Source: Brucella pseudogrignonensis (lineage in GTDB: Bacteria > Pseudomonadota > Alphaproteobacteria > Rhizobiales > Rhizobiaceae). From it: a stretch of DNA of 64,000 nucleotides. Location: the NCBI RefSeq assembly GCF_032190615.1, contig NZ_JAVLAT010000001.1, forward strand, positions 682,001 to 746,000, in the 5' to 3' direction. Both the position numbers and the translations under genes were made by a program. This document shows, one piece after another, positions 45,639-53,736 of the stretch (the first letter of the stretch is position 1; every line of letters begins with the position of its first letter). The notes under the pieces are model-generated. The model ran no database searches and had not been told where the DNA came from. It saw only the letters and a list, made by a program, of their open reading frames with translations.

Positions 45639-47237
45639 ATGACCGACACCTACGATTACATCGTGGTTGGCGCGGGCACGGCAGGGTGCGCGCTTGCGAA
45701 CCGGCTTTCCGCAGATAAAAACCGTTCCGTGCTGCTGCTTGAAGCAGGCGGCAAAGACAATTACGCGTGGATTCATATCCCCGTCGGCTATCTTTATTGC
45801 ATCGGCAATCCGCGCACCGACTGGTGTTTTACCACCGAAGCGGAAGCAGGCCTCAATGGACGCTCGCTCGGCTATCCGCGCGGCAAGGTACTCGGTGGCT
45901 GCTCCTCCATCAATGGCATGATCTATATGCGCGGTCAGGCCCGCGATTATGATCTGTGGCGACAGGCGGGTTGCGATGGATGGGGCTGGGACGATGTGCT
46001 GCCCTTCTTCAAAAAATCGGAAGACTATTTTGAAGGCGCAAGCGAGCTGCATGGTGCGGGTGGCGAATGGCGTGTCGAAAGTGCCCGTCTGCACTGGGAT
46101 ATTCTGGATGCTTTTCGTGATGCAGCCATTGCTGCCGGAATTCCAGCAACCGACGATTTCAATCGCGGTGACAATGAAGGCGTGTCCTATTTCAAGGTCA
46201 ACCAGAAGCGCGGTATTCGCTGGAACACGGCCAAAGCCTTTCTGCGCCCGGCCCTTGATCGCCCGAACCTGCGCGTTGAAACCGGCGCCCATGTTCGTCG
46301 CATCGAGATCGAAGAACTGCGGGCAACCGGCGTCACTTTCGATCAGAATGGGACAACCCGAACCGTCAAAGCAAAACGCGAGATTATTCTAGCAGCAGGT
46401 GCCGTCGGCTCGCCACAGATATTGGAGCTTTCAGGGATCGGTCGCGGTGATGTGCTGCAAAAGGCAGGCATTCCGGTAAAGCTCGAACGCAGACAGTTGG
46501 GCGAAAACCTGCAGGATCATTTGCAACTGCGCTGCGCTTATAAAGTGAACGGCATTCCAACGCTCAATGAAAAGGCGAGCAAGCTCTTCGGTAAAGCCAT
46601 GATCGGCCTTGAATATTTCCTACGTCGCTCCGGCCCCATGTCGATGGCACCCAGCCAGCTCGGTGTTTTCACCCGCTCGGACCCATCCTATGAAACAGCC
46701 AATCTGCAATATCACGTGCAGCCCTTGAGCCTTGAGAAATTCGGCGAAGCCGTCCACCCCTTCCCGGCCTTTACTGCATCCGTCTGTAATCTACGCCCCG
46801 ACAGCCGTGGTTCGATCCACATCAAGTCGCCTGATCACCGGACCCAACCCGCTATCAGACCGAACTATCTCGCCACCGAAAGCGACCGTCGTGTTGCAGC
46901 CGATGCTATCCGCCTCACCCGCCATATCGTGGCGCAGGCACCTTTGCAGAAATATCGCCCGGAAGAATTCAAGCCCGGACCAAGCTATCAAACACAAGAA
47001 CAATTGGAAAAAGCAGCAGGCGATATCGGCACCACTATTTTCCATCCGGTCGGTACGTGTCGCATGGGAGCGGATGAAGATGCCATCGTCGATCCGCGTC
47101 TGCGCGTAAACGGCATTCAGGGACTGCGCGTGGCCGATGCCTCGATCATGCCGGGGATCACCTCCGGCAACACCAATTCACCCACTTTGATGATTGCCGA
47201 AAAGGCCGCTCAGATGATTATTTCTGACAGTTTTTAG
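45639..47237 (+). CDS. GMC-family oxidoreductase (choline dehydrogenase-like)
   Basis: A 532-residue FAD alcohol dehydrogenase. FAD fold at residues 6-35 (VVGAGTAGCALANRL), GMC signature 1 (GYPRGKVLGGCSSINGMIYMRG), signature 2 (GAVGSPQILELSGIG), active-site His in FHPVGTCRMG, and C-terminal ADASIMPGITSGNTNSPTLMI. Substrates of the family are choline and many primary alcohols; no betB or betI lies nearby, so choline itself is uncertain. The hairpin 45587-45624 couples it loosely to the ABC transporter. Confidence 0.85.
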   Translation: MTDTYDYIVVGAGTAGCALANRLSADKNRSVLLLEAGGKDNYAWIHIPVGYLYCIGNPRTDWCFTTEAEAGLNGRSLGYPRGKVLGGCSSINGMIYMRGQARDYDLWRQAGCDGWGWDDVLPFFKKSEDYFEGASELHGAGGEWRVESARLHWDILDAFRDAAIAAGIPATDDFNRGDNEGVSYFKVNQKRGIRWNTAKAFLRPALDRPNLRVETGAHVRRIEIEELRATGVTFDQNGTTRTVKAKREIILAAGAVGSPQILELSGIGRGDVLQKAGIPVKLERRQLGENLQDHLQLRCAYKVNGIPTLNEKASKLFGKAMIGLEYFLRRSGPMSMAPSQLGVFTRSDPSYETANLQYHVQPLSLEKFGEAVHPFPAFTASVCNLRPDSRGSIHIKSPDHRTQPAIRPNYLATESDRRVAADAIRLTRHIVAQAPLQKYRPEEFKPGPSYQTQEQLEKAAGDIGTTIFHPVGTCRMGADEDAIVDPRLRVNGIQGLRVADASIMPGITSGNTNSPTLMIAEKAAQMIISDSF

Positions 47238-47280
47238 AACCTGATTCCTGAGAGGACGCCAAACAGAAAAGACAATCCGC

Positions 47281-47354
47281 TCACGCGACTGTGAACGCAA
47301 TTTCACAATCGCTGAATCGCGTGAAGGTGAAATTATTTTTCTTGTTTCTTGACA
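47281..47354 (+). promoter_or_regulatory. Inverted repeats and -35 box upstream of metQ
   Basis: TCACGCGA (47281-47288) / TCGCGTGA (47317-47324) encloses GTGAA (47291-47295) / TTCAC (47302-47306), a nested operator-like arrangement. TTGACA at 47349-47354 is a perfect -35 box; the -10 region about 17 bp on (near CCCCTAAG) is poor. Confidence 0.5.
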
Positions 47355-47389
47355 AATAAACGGGAATTATCGCCCCTAAGGTGGGCAGG

Positions 47390-47445
47390 GGGAGAAAGAT
47401 CATCTCATTTGATCGCTTTCCGGGACCGGCTCTCCAAAAAACTTT
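47390..47445 (+). other. Possible structured mRNA leader of metQ
   Basis: GGAGA near 47390 can pair with TCTCC near 47430-47435; inside, GAAAGATC/GATCGCTTTC form a bulged stem around ATCTCATTT, followed by CCGGGACCGG. I do not see the conserved blocks of SAM-II. It could be an unrecognised methionine-related leader or chance folding. Confidence 0.35.
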
Positions 47446-47462
47446 AGACAAGGAAAATAAGA

Positions 47463-48299
47463 ATGTCGTCAGTCCTTTCCCGCTACTCGCTGACCCGCCG
47501 CGCGGGTCTGAAAGCCGCCCTTTTCACGGTTGCAGCCCTCACCATTGGCTTTGCGAGCGCCCCAAGCCATGCAGAAGACAAGACCATCAAGGTCGGCATC
47601 ATGGGCGGCGAAGATGAAGACGTCTGGAAAGTCGTTGCCGAAGAAGGCAAGAAGCACGGCCTCATCATCGAGCGCGTCACCTTCAACGATTACAACCAGC
47701 CCAATGAAGCGCTGGAACGCAAGGAAATCGACGCGAACGCTTTCCAGCATAAGCCTTACCTTGACGAACAGATCAAGCAGCACGACTATAAGATCAGCGT
47801 TGCAGGTTACACTGCGGTCTGGCCAATCGGCATCTATTCGCGCAAGATCAAGAGTCTTGACGAACTGAAGGAAGGCGCAGTTGTCGGTGTACCAAACGAC
47901 CCTTCGAATGAAGGTCGTGCGCTCCGCGTTCTCGAAGCAAGCGGCCTCATCAAGCTGAAGCCAGAAGCAGGTATCCTTGCAACACCAATCGATATCATTG
48001 AGAACCCGAAGAACATCGAAATCAAGGAACTTGATGCCGGTGTTGTGGGTCGCTCGATTGATGATCTCGATGTCGCCATCGTGAACAATGACTGGGCTGG
48101 CAAGGCTGGCCTCAACAAAGAAGAAGCAATCGGCTGGGAATCCAAGGAAAACAACCCATACAACAACTTCATCGCGGTCCGCACCGAAGATGCAAATGCT
48201 GATTGGGTAAAGAACCTTGTTGCTTCCTTCCAGAACGACGCAGTGAAGGCTGAGCTCGACCGCGTTTACAAAGGCACAGGCATTCCAGCCTGGAACTAA
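47463..48299 (+). CDS. metQ: D-/L-methionine ABC transporter substrate-binding protein MetQ
   Basis: A 278-residue NlpA-family binding protein: VGIMGGEDEDVWKVV, DYNQPNEALERKEIDANAFQHKPYL, VPNDPSNEGRAL. The signal peptide contains SLTRRAGLK with paired arginines (12-13), resembling a Tat signal, and ends at SHA37. There is no lipobox Cys, unlike the lipoprotein MetQ of E. coli. AAGGA precedes the ATG at 47463. A strong terminator separates it from metN. Confidence 0.92.
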   Translation: MSSVLSRYSLTRRAGLKAALFTVAALTIGFASAPSHAEDKTIKVGIMGGEDEDVWKVVAEEGKKHGLIIERVTFNDYNQPNEALERKEIDANAFQHKPYLDEQIKQHDYKISVAGYTAVWPIGIYSRKIKSLDELKEGAVVGVPNDPSNEGRALRVLEASGLIKLKPEAGILATPIDIIENPKNIEIKELDAGVVGRSIDDLDVAIVNNDWAGKAGLNKEEAIGWESKENNPYNNFIAVRTEDANADWVKNLVASFQNDAVKAELDRVYKGTGIPAWN

Positions 48300-48320
48300 T
48301 TGTTATAAGTGACTGAAAGA

Positions 48321-48354
48321 CCGCGCCGGAAAAGCATTTCCGGCGCGGCTTTTA
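48321..48354 (+). terminator. Strong terminator between metQ and metN
   Basis: Perfect 12-bp stem CCGCGCCGGAAA (48321-48332) / TTTCCGGCGCGG (48337-48348), loop AGCA, then CTTTTATT. It should make metQ mRNA more abundant than metNI. Confidence 0.88.
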
Positions 48355-48498
48355 TTGACGTAAGCGAAAAAATTGCCCAAAAGCATCCGCGCGCTCCTCA
48401 AAAGCCGCCTATGCCCTTTGGCGTCATTTTCCTTGAAGCCTATCAAACTATTCATTCGCAGCCGCCTTGCTGCGGGATAAAAAATAGAAGAAACGACC

Positions 48499-49557
48499 GT
48501 GACCATTGAACAGCCACCTGCCGCATTAGCGCCCATCGTCGCCATGAAAGACGTGCGTCGAATGTTCGGTGAAACACCGGCAATCAATGGCGTCTCTCTT
48601 TCCGTCGCACGCGGCGAAATCCTCGGCATTATCGGTCGCAGTGGCGCGGGTAAATCCACACTGATCCGCTGCGTTAACGGCCTCGAAAAACCCGACAGCG
48701 GCTCAATCCTGATTGAAGGTCGCGAAATCACCGGCCTTGGTGAAGACGCGCTGCGCCCTGTACGCCGCCGCATCGGCATGGTGTTTCAGCACTTCAATCT
48801 CATGTCGGCCAAGACCGTCGCGCAGAACGTGGCCCTGCCGCTAAAGATTGCGGGTATGCCAAAAGCTCAGCGCATCAAGCGCGTGGCCGAACTGCTGGAT
48901 CTCGTCGGTCTTTCCGATAAAGCAAAGCAATATCCAGCACAGCTTTCTGGTGGCCAGAAGCAGCGCGTCGGCATTGCGCGCGCACTTGCTGCCGAACCCG
49001 CTGTTCTGCTGTCTGACGAAGCCACCTCGGCGCTCGATCCTGAGACGACCCAGTCAATTCTGGCGCTGCTCAAAGATATCAACACCAAGCTTGGCCTGAC
49101 CATCCTGCTCATCACCCATGAGATGGACGTCATCCGCCGCATCGCCGATCGGGTGATTGTGCTGGATCACGGCGTCATTGCTGAAGAAGGTCCGGTGTGG
49201 AAAGTCTTTGCCAATCCACGCTCGCCCATCACACAAAGCATGTTGCAGGTGCTTGAGCCGGAACTGCCTGTCGTGTGGCGCGAACGTCTTGAGAAGACCG
49301 GCGATCTCGCCATTCTTAAGGTCAAGCTCTCGGGTGCCGCTGCCAAAGGCGCATTCTTCAGCGAAGCAACACTTGCGACCGGTATTGCGCTTCAGCTGAT
49401 CCATGGCGGCATGGATACCATTCAGGGCGAGCCGGTTGGAACCATGTTCATTGGCCTGCCCGCGCAGGACCAAGCAAAACTAGACGCCGCAATCGCGTAT
49501 CTCAACACCCACGCAGACGCCACGGAGGTTCTCGGCTATGTCTCAGGCAATGCTTAA
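48499..49557 (+). CDS. metN: Methionine ABC transporter ATPase MetN
   Basis: A 352-residue ATPase: Walker A GRSGAGKST, Q-loop FQHFNLM, signature LSGGQKQR, Walker B VLLSDEATSALDP, LLITHEMDV. Residues after about 265 are the NIL domain, which in E. coli binds methionine and shuts transport (trans-inhibition). GTG start at 48499. The end overlaps metI by 20 bp. The 199-bp gap before it holds the metQ terminator and no clear promoter box. Confidence 0.93.
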   Translation: MTIEQPPAALAPIVAMKDVRRMFGETPAINGVSLSVARGEILGIIGRSGAGKSTLIRCVNGLEKPDSGSILIEGREITGLGEDALRPVRRRIGMVFQHFNLMSAKTVAQNVALPLKIAGMPKAQRIKRVAELLDLVGLSDKAKQYPAQLSGGQKQRVGIARALAAEPAVLLSDEATSALDPETTQSILALLKDINTKLGLTILLITHEMDVIRRIADRVIVLDHGVIAEEGPVWKVFANPRSPITQSMLQVLEPELPVVWRERLEKTGDLAILKVKLSGAAAKGAFFSEATLATGIALQLIHGGMDTIQGEPVGTMFIGLPAQDQAKLDAAIAYLNTHADATEVLGYVSGNA

Positions 49558-50209
49558 TCTTCTCTGGCGCTCCTTCTGGGAGACCATCATCATGACCGGC
49601 TTCTCGAGCTTGATTTCGCTCGTCGTCGGTCTGCCGCTGGCACTCATCATGATTCTGACGGAACGGGGTGGCCTTGCACAAAATCTGACAATCAATGCAA
49701 TTCTCGGTGCCATCATCAATGGTTTCCGGTCTGTGCCTTTCATCATTTTGTTGGTGGCACTCATTCCGGTAACGCGCTTTGTTGTCGGCACATCAATCGG
49801 CACATGGGCATCCATCGTGCCATTGTCGATTGCCGCTATTCCCTATTATGCGCGTATCGCGGAAGTGTCACTGCGCGAAGTGGATAATGGCCTCGTCGAA
49901 GCTGCCCGTTCGATGGGCGCAAACCGCTGGACAATTGTGCGTGAAGTGCTGGTGCCGGAAGCCCTTCCCGGTATTATTGCGGGCTTTACGGTGACAATCA
50001 TCACGCTCATTGGCGCGTCTGCCATGGCTGGTGCCATTGGTGCGGGCGGCTTGGGCGATCTGGCAATTCGTTACGGCTATCAGCGCTTCGAAACACAGAT
50101 CATGGTTGCTGTGGTGATTATTCTGATCATCATGGTCTGCGGGATTCAGTTGATCGGCGATTATCTCGTCAATCGTCTCGACAAGCGCAACCTGCGATCA
50201 CGCAGCTAG
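49538..50209 (+). CDS. metI: Methionine ABC transporter permease MetI
   Basis: A 223-residue permease with five hydrophobic segments and the ATPase-docking loop EAARSMGANRWTIVREVLVPEALPGI. ATG at 49538 has GGAGG 9 bases upstream, inside metN. Completes MetNIQ, an importer of methionine (both enantiomers in E. coli). Confidence 0.92.
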   Translation: MSQAMLNLLWRSFWETIIMTGFSSLISLVVGLPLALIMILTERGGLAQNLTINAILGAIINGFRSVPFIILLVALIPVTRFVVGTSIGTWASIVPLSIAAIPYYARIAEVSLREVDNGLVEAARSMGANRWTIVREVLVPEALPGIIAGFTVTIITLIGASAMAGAIGAGGLGDLAIRYGYQRFETQIMVAVVIILIIMVCGIQLIGDYLVNRLDKRNLRSRS

Positions 50210-50222
50210 AATTTGCTCAACG

Positions 50223-50247
50223 AGAGGGTGTTTATCCCACCCTCTTT
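50223..50247. terminator. Convergent terminator metI / VOC gene
   Basis: 8-bp stem AGAGGGTG (50223-50230) / CACCCTCT (50238-50245), 7-base loop, short T-run; the hairpin overlaps the stop of the minus-strand VOC gene. Confidence 0.65.
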
Positions 50248-50648
50248 CGAAAACCCGCTTCCAGCGTATTGCCATCGGGGTCGAAAACGAGAGCCGCATA
50301 ATAGCCCATCTCTTCGGGCCCCTGATAAGCCGGTGGTCCGCTCTCCTTGCCACCGCTCTGTATAGCAGCGCGGAAGAACGCCTCTACATCGTCACGACTG
50401 CCCGCATTGAACATCAGATGAAGATAGTTGCCCGGCTTGCCATCAGGCTGGTCTGCGCCAGCTTTCTGCGCTTTGTGGATCCAAAGAAAAGGCACGGGTG
50501 CCCTCTCCCCGCCACTGACAAAAAAACCCCTATCCGAATGTGGAATAACAGCCAGCCCAAGTTTAGGCATGCAGCTTTCATAGAAAGATAAGCTGCGGCG
50601 AAGGTCTTTGCTTTGAAAGCCGATGTGATCGAAGAGCGACATAGCCAT
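50232..50648 (-). CDS. VOC (glyoxalase/bleomycin-resistance) family protein
   Basis: A protein of about 138 residues with the vicinal-oxygen-chelate fold: FDHIGFQSKDLRRSLSFYE at the start, NYLHLMFNA in the middle, YYAALVFDPDGNTLEAGF at the end. His, His and Glu in these blocks are the usual metal ligands. The start at 50648 begins at the fold; an ATG 21 bases upstream (50669) is also possible and neither has a good ribosome site. Substrate unknown. Confidence 0.8.
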   Translation of the reverse strand: MAMSLFDHIGFQSKDLRRSLSFYESCMPKLGLAVIPHSDRGFFVSGGERAPVPFLWIHKAQKAGADQPDGKPGNYLHLMFNAGSRDDVEAFFRAAIQSGGKESGPPAYQGPEEMGYYAALVFDPDGNTLEAGFRKRVG

Positions 50649-50670
50649 GATTATATGTCGGCTTTTCATA

Positions 50671-50704
50671 AAGAAAAGCGGCGCTCCCTATTTTGGGGAG
50701 CGCC
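50671..50704 (-). terminator. Terminator of the TPR lipoprotein gene
   Basis: Perfect 9-bp stem (50680-50688 with 50696-50704), 7-base loop; on the minus strand it is followed by GCTTTTCTT. Confidence 0.75.
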
Positions 50705-50732
50705 ACCATCATTATTCTCGAAAAAGACAAGA

Positions 50733-51644
50733 TTAGCCGCGTGTGCGCGCAAGTCCGGATTTTGCAGGCTGATAGTTTGGATCCAGCTGCGTCGCGCGCA
50801 AATAGGAATTTGCTGCCTTTGCCTTATCACCACGCTGTTCATAAACAACCGCCTGATTAGCCCAGCTTTCAGCAACATTGCCATCAAGGGTGATCGCCGT
50901 ATTGAAATCGTCAAACGCATTGTCGAGATCGCCGAGCGCCAAATAAGAAATACCACGGCCATTGTATGGTTCAGGTGCAGTCGAATTCAGTGAAATCGCT
51001 TTCGAGAAATCCTCGATCGCCTGCTTATGCTGGCCCTTGGACTGATAGATCAGACCACGATTATGGTAAGCGCGGCCGTCCGTCGTCTGCAAGGCAATCG
51101 CCTGGTTGAAATCACTCAATGCCTGATCAAGACGTCCAGCCTGACGATACACATTGCCGCGACCAACATAGGCCGCATCATATTGCGGATTGATCTGGAT
51201 CGCGCGGCTATAGTCCTGCGCGGCCTTACCGTTGTCATTCATGTAACGATAGATCAAGGCGCGGTTGGCATAGGCCTGATAGAAATTCGGATTAAGGGCT
51301 ATCGCCTGATCAAAATCGCGCAGCGCTTCCTTATAACGTCGTGCCTTGCCGTAGGCAGAGCCGCGAACATTATAAGCTTCGGGATCGCGCGGATTGCTCT
51401 GAATAACGCTGGTGAGCGAGCCAATGTTCTCGGTAGACCCCTGAGCACGATCAACCGTGCTCAACGCGGTTTGTGTCGAGGAGCTTTGGCAGCCGACAAG
51501 ACCAAGAGCCAAAACAGCTGTTGCAGCCATCAGGCAGTTACGGGCAACAAATTTGCCGGACGAGTGCATCACCTTAAAGCGCATTGGCAACGGCAGCATT
51601 CCTTTCTGCATGAACGAAGCGCGGGAGCGTACCCAAGCTTGCAT
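50733..51644 (-). CDS. TPR-repeat lipoprotein
   Basis: Up to 303 residues. A lipobox (LVGC, Cys52 from the first ATG) ends a hydrophobic stretch, so the mature protein is probably anchored to a membrane facing the periplasm. From about residue 89 on, six consecutive 34-residue TPR units follow (pattern AYxxRGxxY..G..xxAxxDFxxAIxLxP), likely a protein-binding scaffold. The ATG at 51569 (residue 26) would give a more ordinary signal peptide; 51644 has GGGGA upstream. The 307 bp between it and rpsU hold only the rpsU terminator. Partner unknown. Confidence 0.85.
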   Translation of the reverse strand: MQAWVRSRASFMQKGMLPLPMRFKVMHSSGKFVARNCLMAATAVLALGLVGCQSSSTQTALSTVDRAQGSTENIGSLTSVIQSNPRDPEAYNVRGSAYGKARRYKEALRDFDQAIALNPNFYQAYANRALIYRYMNDNGKAAQDYSRAIQINPQYDAAYVGRGNVYRQAGRLDQALSDFNQAIALQTTDGRAYHNRGLIYQSKGQHKQAIEDFSKAISLNSTAPEPYNGRGISYLALGDLDNAFDDFNTAITLDGNVAESWANQAVVYEQRGDKAKAANSYLRATQLDPNYQPAKSGLARTRG

Positions 51645-51875
51645 CTACTTTGTCCCCGGCTGTTTTCAACAACCATAATGTTTGCAGTGTATAGCACAGA
51701 TGAAAACCGCAGGAAAAACGCCGATCAACTCAACTGGCCAGAAAAGCTATGCTTCTCTTTCATATCAAGCTCAACGCCACAATAAAGGTCAGTATATGGC
51801 GGCGTGCTGACACTTCAAATCGCTATGTCTTATCTCGTGAAGCACTTTCAGAGCGCATCAACAAACGTTCAGACA

Positions 51876-51908
51876 TGCAAAAACCGGCGCAAGCCATAAG
51901 CTGCACCG
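51876..51908 (-). terminator. Terminator of rpsU
   Basis: On the minus strand CCGGTGCAGC pairs with GCTTGCGCCGG (one bulge, one G-U), loop TTATG, followed by TTTTTTGC. A second weak GGCGC/GCGCC hairpin lies at 51919-51938. Confidence 0.7.
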
Positions 51909-51951
51909 GCAAGCAAAAGGCGCCACACAGGCAGCGCCAATTTCAGGTCAC

Positions 51952-52182
51952 TTAGCGAGCTGCGGTACGACCGCCGCCGATAAGACCTTCACGCTGTGCG
52001 CGCTTACGAGCCAGCTTACGCGAACGACGAACGGCTTCTGCCTTTTCGCGGGCGCGCTTTTCAGATGGCTTTTCATAATGGCCACGCATCTTCATTTCGC
52101 GGAAGATACCTTCGCGCTGCATCTTTTTCTTAAGAGCGCGGAGAGCCTGATCAACATTGTTATCGCGGACGAGTACCTGCAC
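51952..52182 (-). CDS. rpsU: 30S ribosomal protein S21
   Basis: A 76-residue, strongly basic protein, beginning [25 protein letters not shown] and ending in an Arg/Lys-rich helix and a GGGRTAAR tail, as in rhizobial S21. S21 binds the 30S platform and helps initiation. Single gene with its own terminator. Rhizobiales often have more than one rpsU. Confidence 0.96.
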   Translation of the reverse strand: MQVLVRDNNVDQALRALKKKMQREGIFREMKMRGHYEKPSEKRAREKAEAVRRSRKLARKRAQREGLIGGGRTAAR

Positions 52183-52543
52183 GTGTAATCCCGTATCGGT
52201 TAGAATTTCGATTGAGCCTGAGGCATTAAGGGCGTCTCTTAACGATGTTCAGCTGATAGAGTCAACTGTCTATACGCCCAAAGGCTCCCAAGCTTCGCAA
52301 CATAAACGCTGCAAATTGGGGCTGGCATTACCAGATAGCCTGGCTTTTGTCCACCTCAAGATAAGACTTTGCCCGGTAATGGGCATAAATAATGGCTTCA
52401 CGACAAATTATAGTGACGAAATCACACCATATCGGCTAGAGAGCCTCCACTTTCCGCACAATTCAGCCTCATTGCTCAATCATAGCAAAAAACGGTTCAA
52501 ACACCGCTCTATCCCCAATCATTGATTCCTTCTGTCGAGATTT
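52183..52543 (-). promoter_or_regulatory. 361-bp gap: rpsU upstream region
   Basis: No convincing gene. On the minus strand TTGACT (52265-52260) and TAAGAG (52241-52236) are spaced by 18 bp and could be the rpsU promoter; a GGGCGT/ACGCCC inverted repeat (52230-52235, 52274-52279) surrounds them. A second weak pair is TTGAGG (52359-52354) with TATCTG (52337-52332). Confidence 0.4.
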
Positions 52544-52822
52544 ATGTCTTTTCGCAAACGACTCGTTATTCAGTTCACAGGCTATGAAGGCCTGCATCCC
52601 AAAGCCGTCCGCGTGCGCCACGCGCTTGCGCTGAAGGATTTCGACCGTTTGTGGCATGCGAAGACCAAATTGCCGCCGATGAAAGACGAGCCGGATGATT
52701 GCGGAACATTCACCGCAACGACTCAGGGCAATGGCTGGCAAACCGAAACAGAGTTCTGCCAGTTTGGCACAGCCGACATCTTTGACGATTACGCAGCACG
52801 TTCCACCCTAAGCGCATGCTAA
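52544..52822 (+). CDS. N-terminal part of a membrane alpha/beta-hydrolase-like protein, split by a frameshift
   Basis: A 92-residue frame beginning MSFRKRLVIQFTGYEGLHP. From memory, proteins with this kind of N-terminus (FTGYEG.., later TESEF/DIFDDY-like segment) continue directly into a membrane segment and a GHSxG domain in one chain of about 400 residues. Here the frame stops at 52820-52822, and the rest continues in the -1 frame from 52816. Without the shift it may be an independent small protein. ATG at 52544 has no strong ribosome site. Confidence 0.55.
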   Translation: MSFRKRLVIQFTGYEGLHPKAVRVRHALALKDFDRLWHAKTKLPPMKDEPDDCGTFTATTQGNGWQTETEFCQFGTADIFDDYAARSTLSAC

Positions 52823-53724
52823 CGGGCTTCCGCGCCTTCATGAACATTTTCTTCACAGGCACCCTGCTCCGCTATCTCACGACAAGCTGGCGCTTTGTGA
52901 TGTTCTTCCTGTGGCCATTTCTGTTGTCGATTGTGATTATCGCAATCGCAGCGCTCATTGCCTATGCGCCGATATTTGCGGGTTTCCCCGTCTGGAATCT
53001 CATCTGGTCGCTGCCATTTGCTGCGGTCCTTGCGACATTGCTTGTGCGCTGGCCGGGCGACCGATTCTTTATGTCTTATCTGCTGGATGACTGGTCTGCA
53101 GCCTATGACCGTATTTATGGTCGCAATGATAAGCTCAATGCGCGACGCAAAGCTTTCGCAGAAGCTTTGAAGAAGAAAATCGAAAAAAGCGACGCCGATG
53201 AAGTCGTTATCGTCGGCCACAGCCTCGGCACCGTTCCCGCCGTTGAAGCGCTTGCAGACCTTCAGCGCGAACGCCCGGACCTACTCAAAAAGCAGCCCGT
53301 ATCGATGCTTGCCATTGGCTCCTGCCTGCTGATGATTGCACTGCATCCGAAAGCAAAAACATTGCGCGAAGATGTACGCGTTGTGATGGAAGACAGTCCG
53401 GTTCTCTGGTCGGAATTTCAGGTTCTTACCGATATTATCCATTTTTATGGCTCGGATCCGGCAAAGGCTCTTAAGATCAAGACGCAACACTCGCCACTTA
53501 TCCACCGCATCCGCTTCAAGAATGTGCATAGCGAGAACCGCTACAAGCGCTCGAAGGGCAATTTCTTCCTGATGCACCTGCTTTACATGCGCGGTGCCGA
53601 GAAAAAGAACTTTTATGACTTTGGCATGTTCCTACACGGCCCATTTTTCTTCCGTGACTTGATGACGACGCATCAAGACAAAGCCGCCCCTCTTGATGAA
53701 GAAGGACGGCTCTTAATTTCATAA
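52816..53724 (+). CDS. Membrane protein with alpha/beta-hydrolase GHSLG motif
   Basis: 302 residues if begun at 52816. Two hydrophobic segments (about 28-52 and 60-78), then a cytoplasmic domain with VVIVGHSLGTVPAVEAL, where Ser136 in G-H-S-L-G would be the nucleophile of a lipase or esterase. The frame is open back to 52786, and reading through gives STFHPKRMLTGF, consistent with a single ancestral protein joined to 52544-52822. An ATG at 52816 without a ribosome site of its own also allows stop-start coupled translation. Substrate unknown. Confidence 0.65.
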   Translation: MLTGFRAFMNIFFTGTLLRYLTTSWRFVMFFLWPFLLSIVIIAIAALIAYAPIFAGFPVWNLIWSLPFAAVLATLLVRWPGDRFFMSYLLDDWSAAYDRIYGRNDKLNARRKAFAEALKKKIEKSDADEVVIVGHSLGTVPAVEALADLQRERPDLLKKQPVSMLAIGSCLLMIALHPKAKTLREDVRVVMEDSPVLWSEFQVLTDIIHFYGSDPAKALKIKTQHSPLIHRIRFKNVHSENRYKRSKGNFFLMHLLYMRGAEKKNFYDFGMFLHGPFFFRDLMTTHQDKAAPLDEEGRLLIS

Positions 53725-53736
53725 TGAGCGAAACTG

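Noticed and set aside
45639..47237. Calling the GMC gene betA (choline dehydrogenase)
   Set aside because: No betB, betI or choline transporter nearby; GMC substrate cannot be told from these motifs.
47390..47462. SAM-II riboswitch before metQ
   Set aside because: The pseudoknot blocks I would expect are not visible; kept only as an unassigned structured leader.
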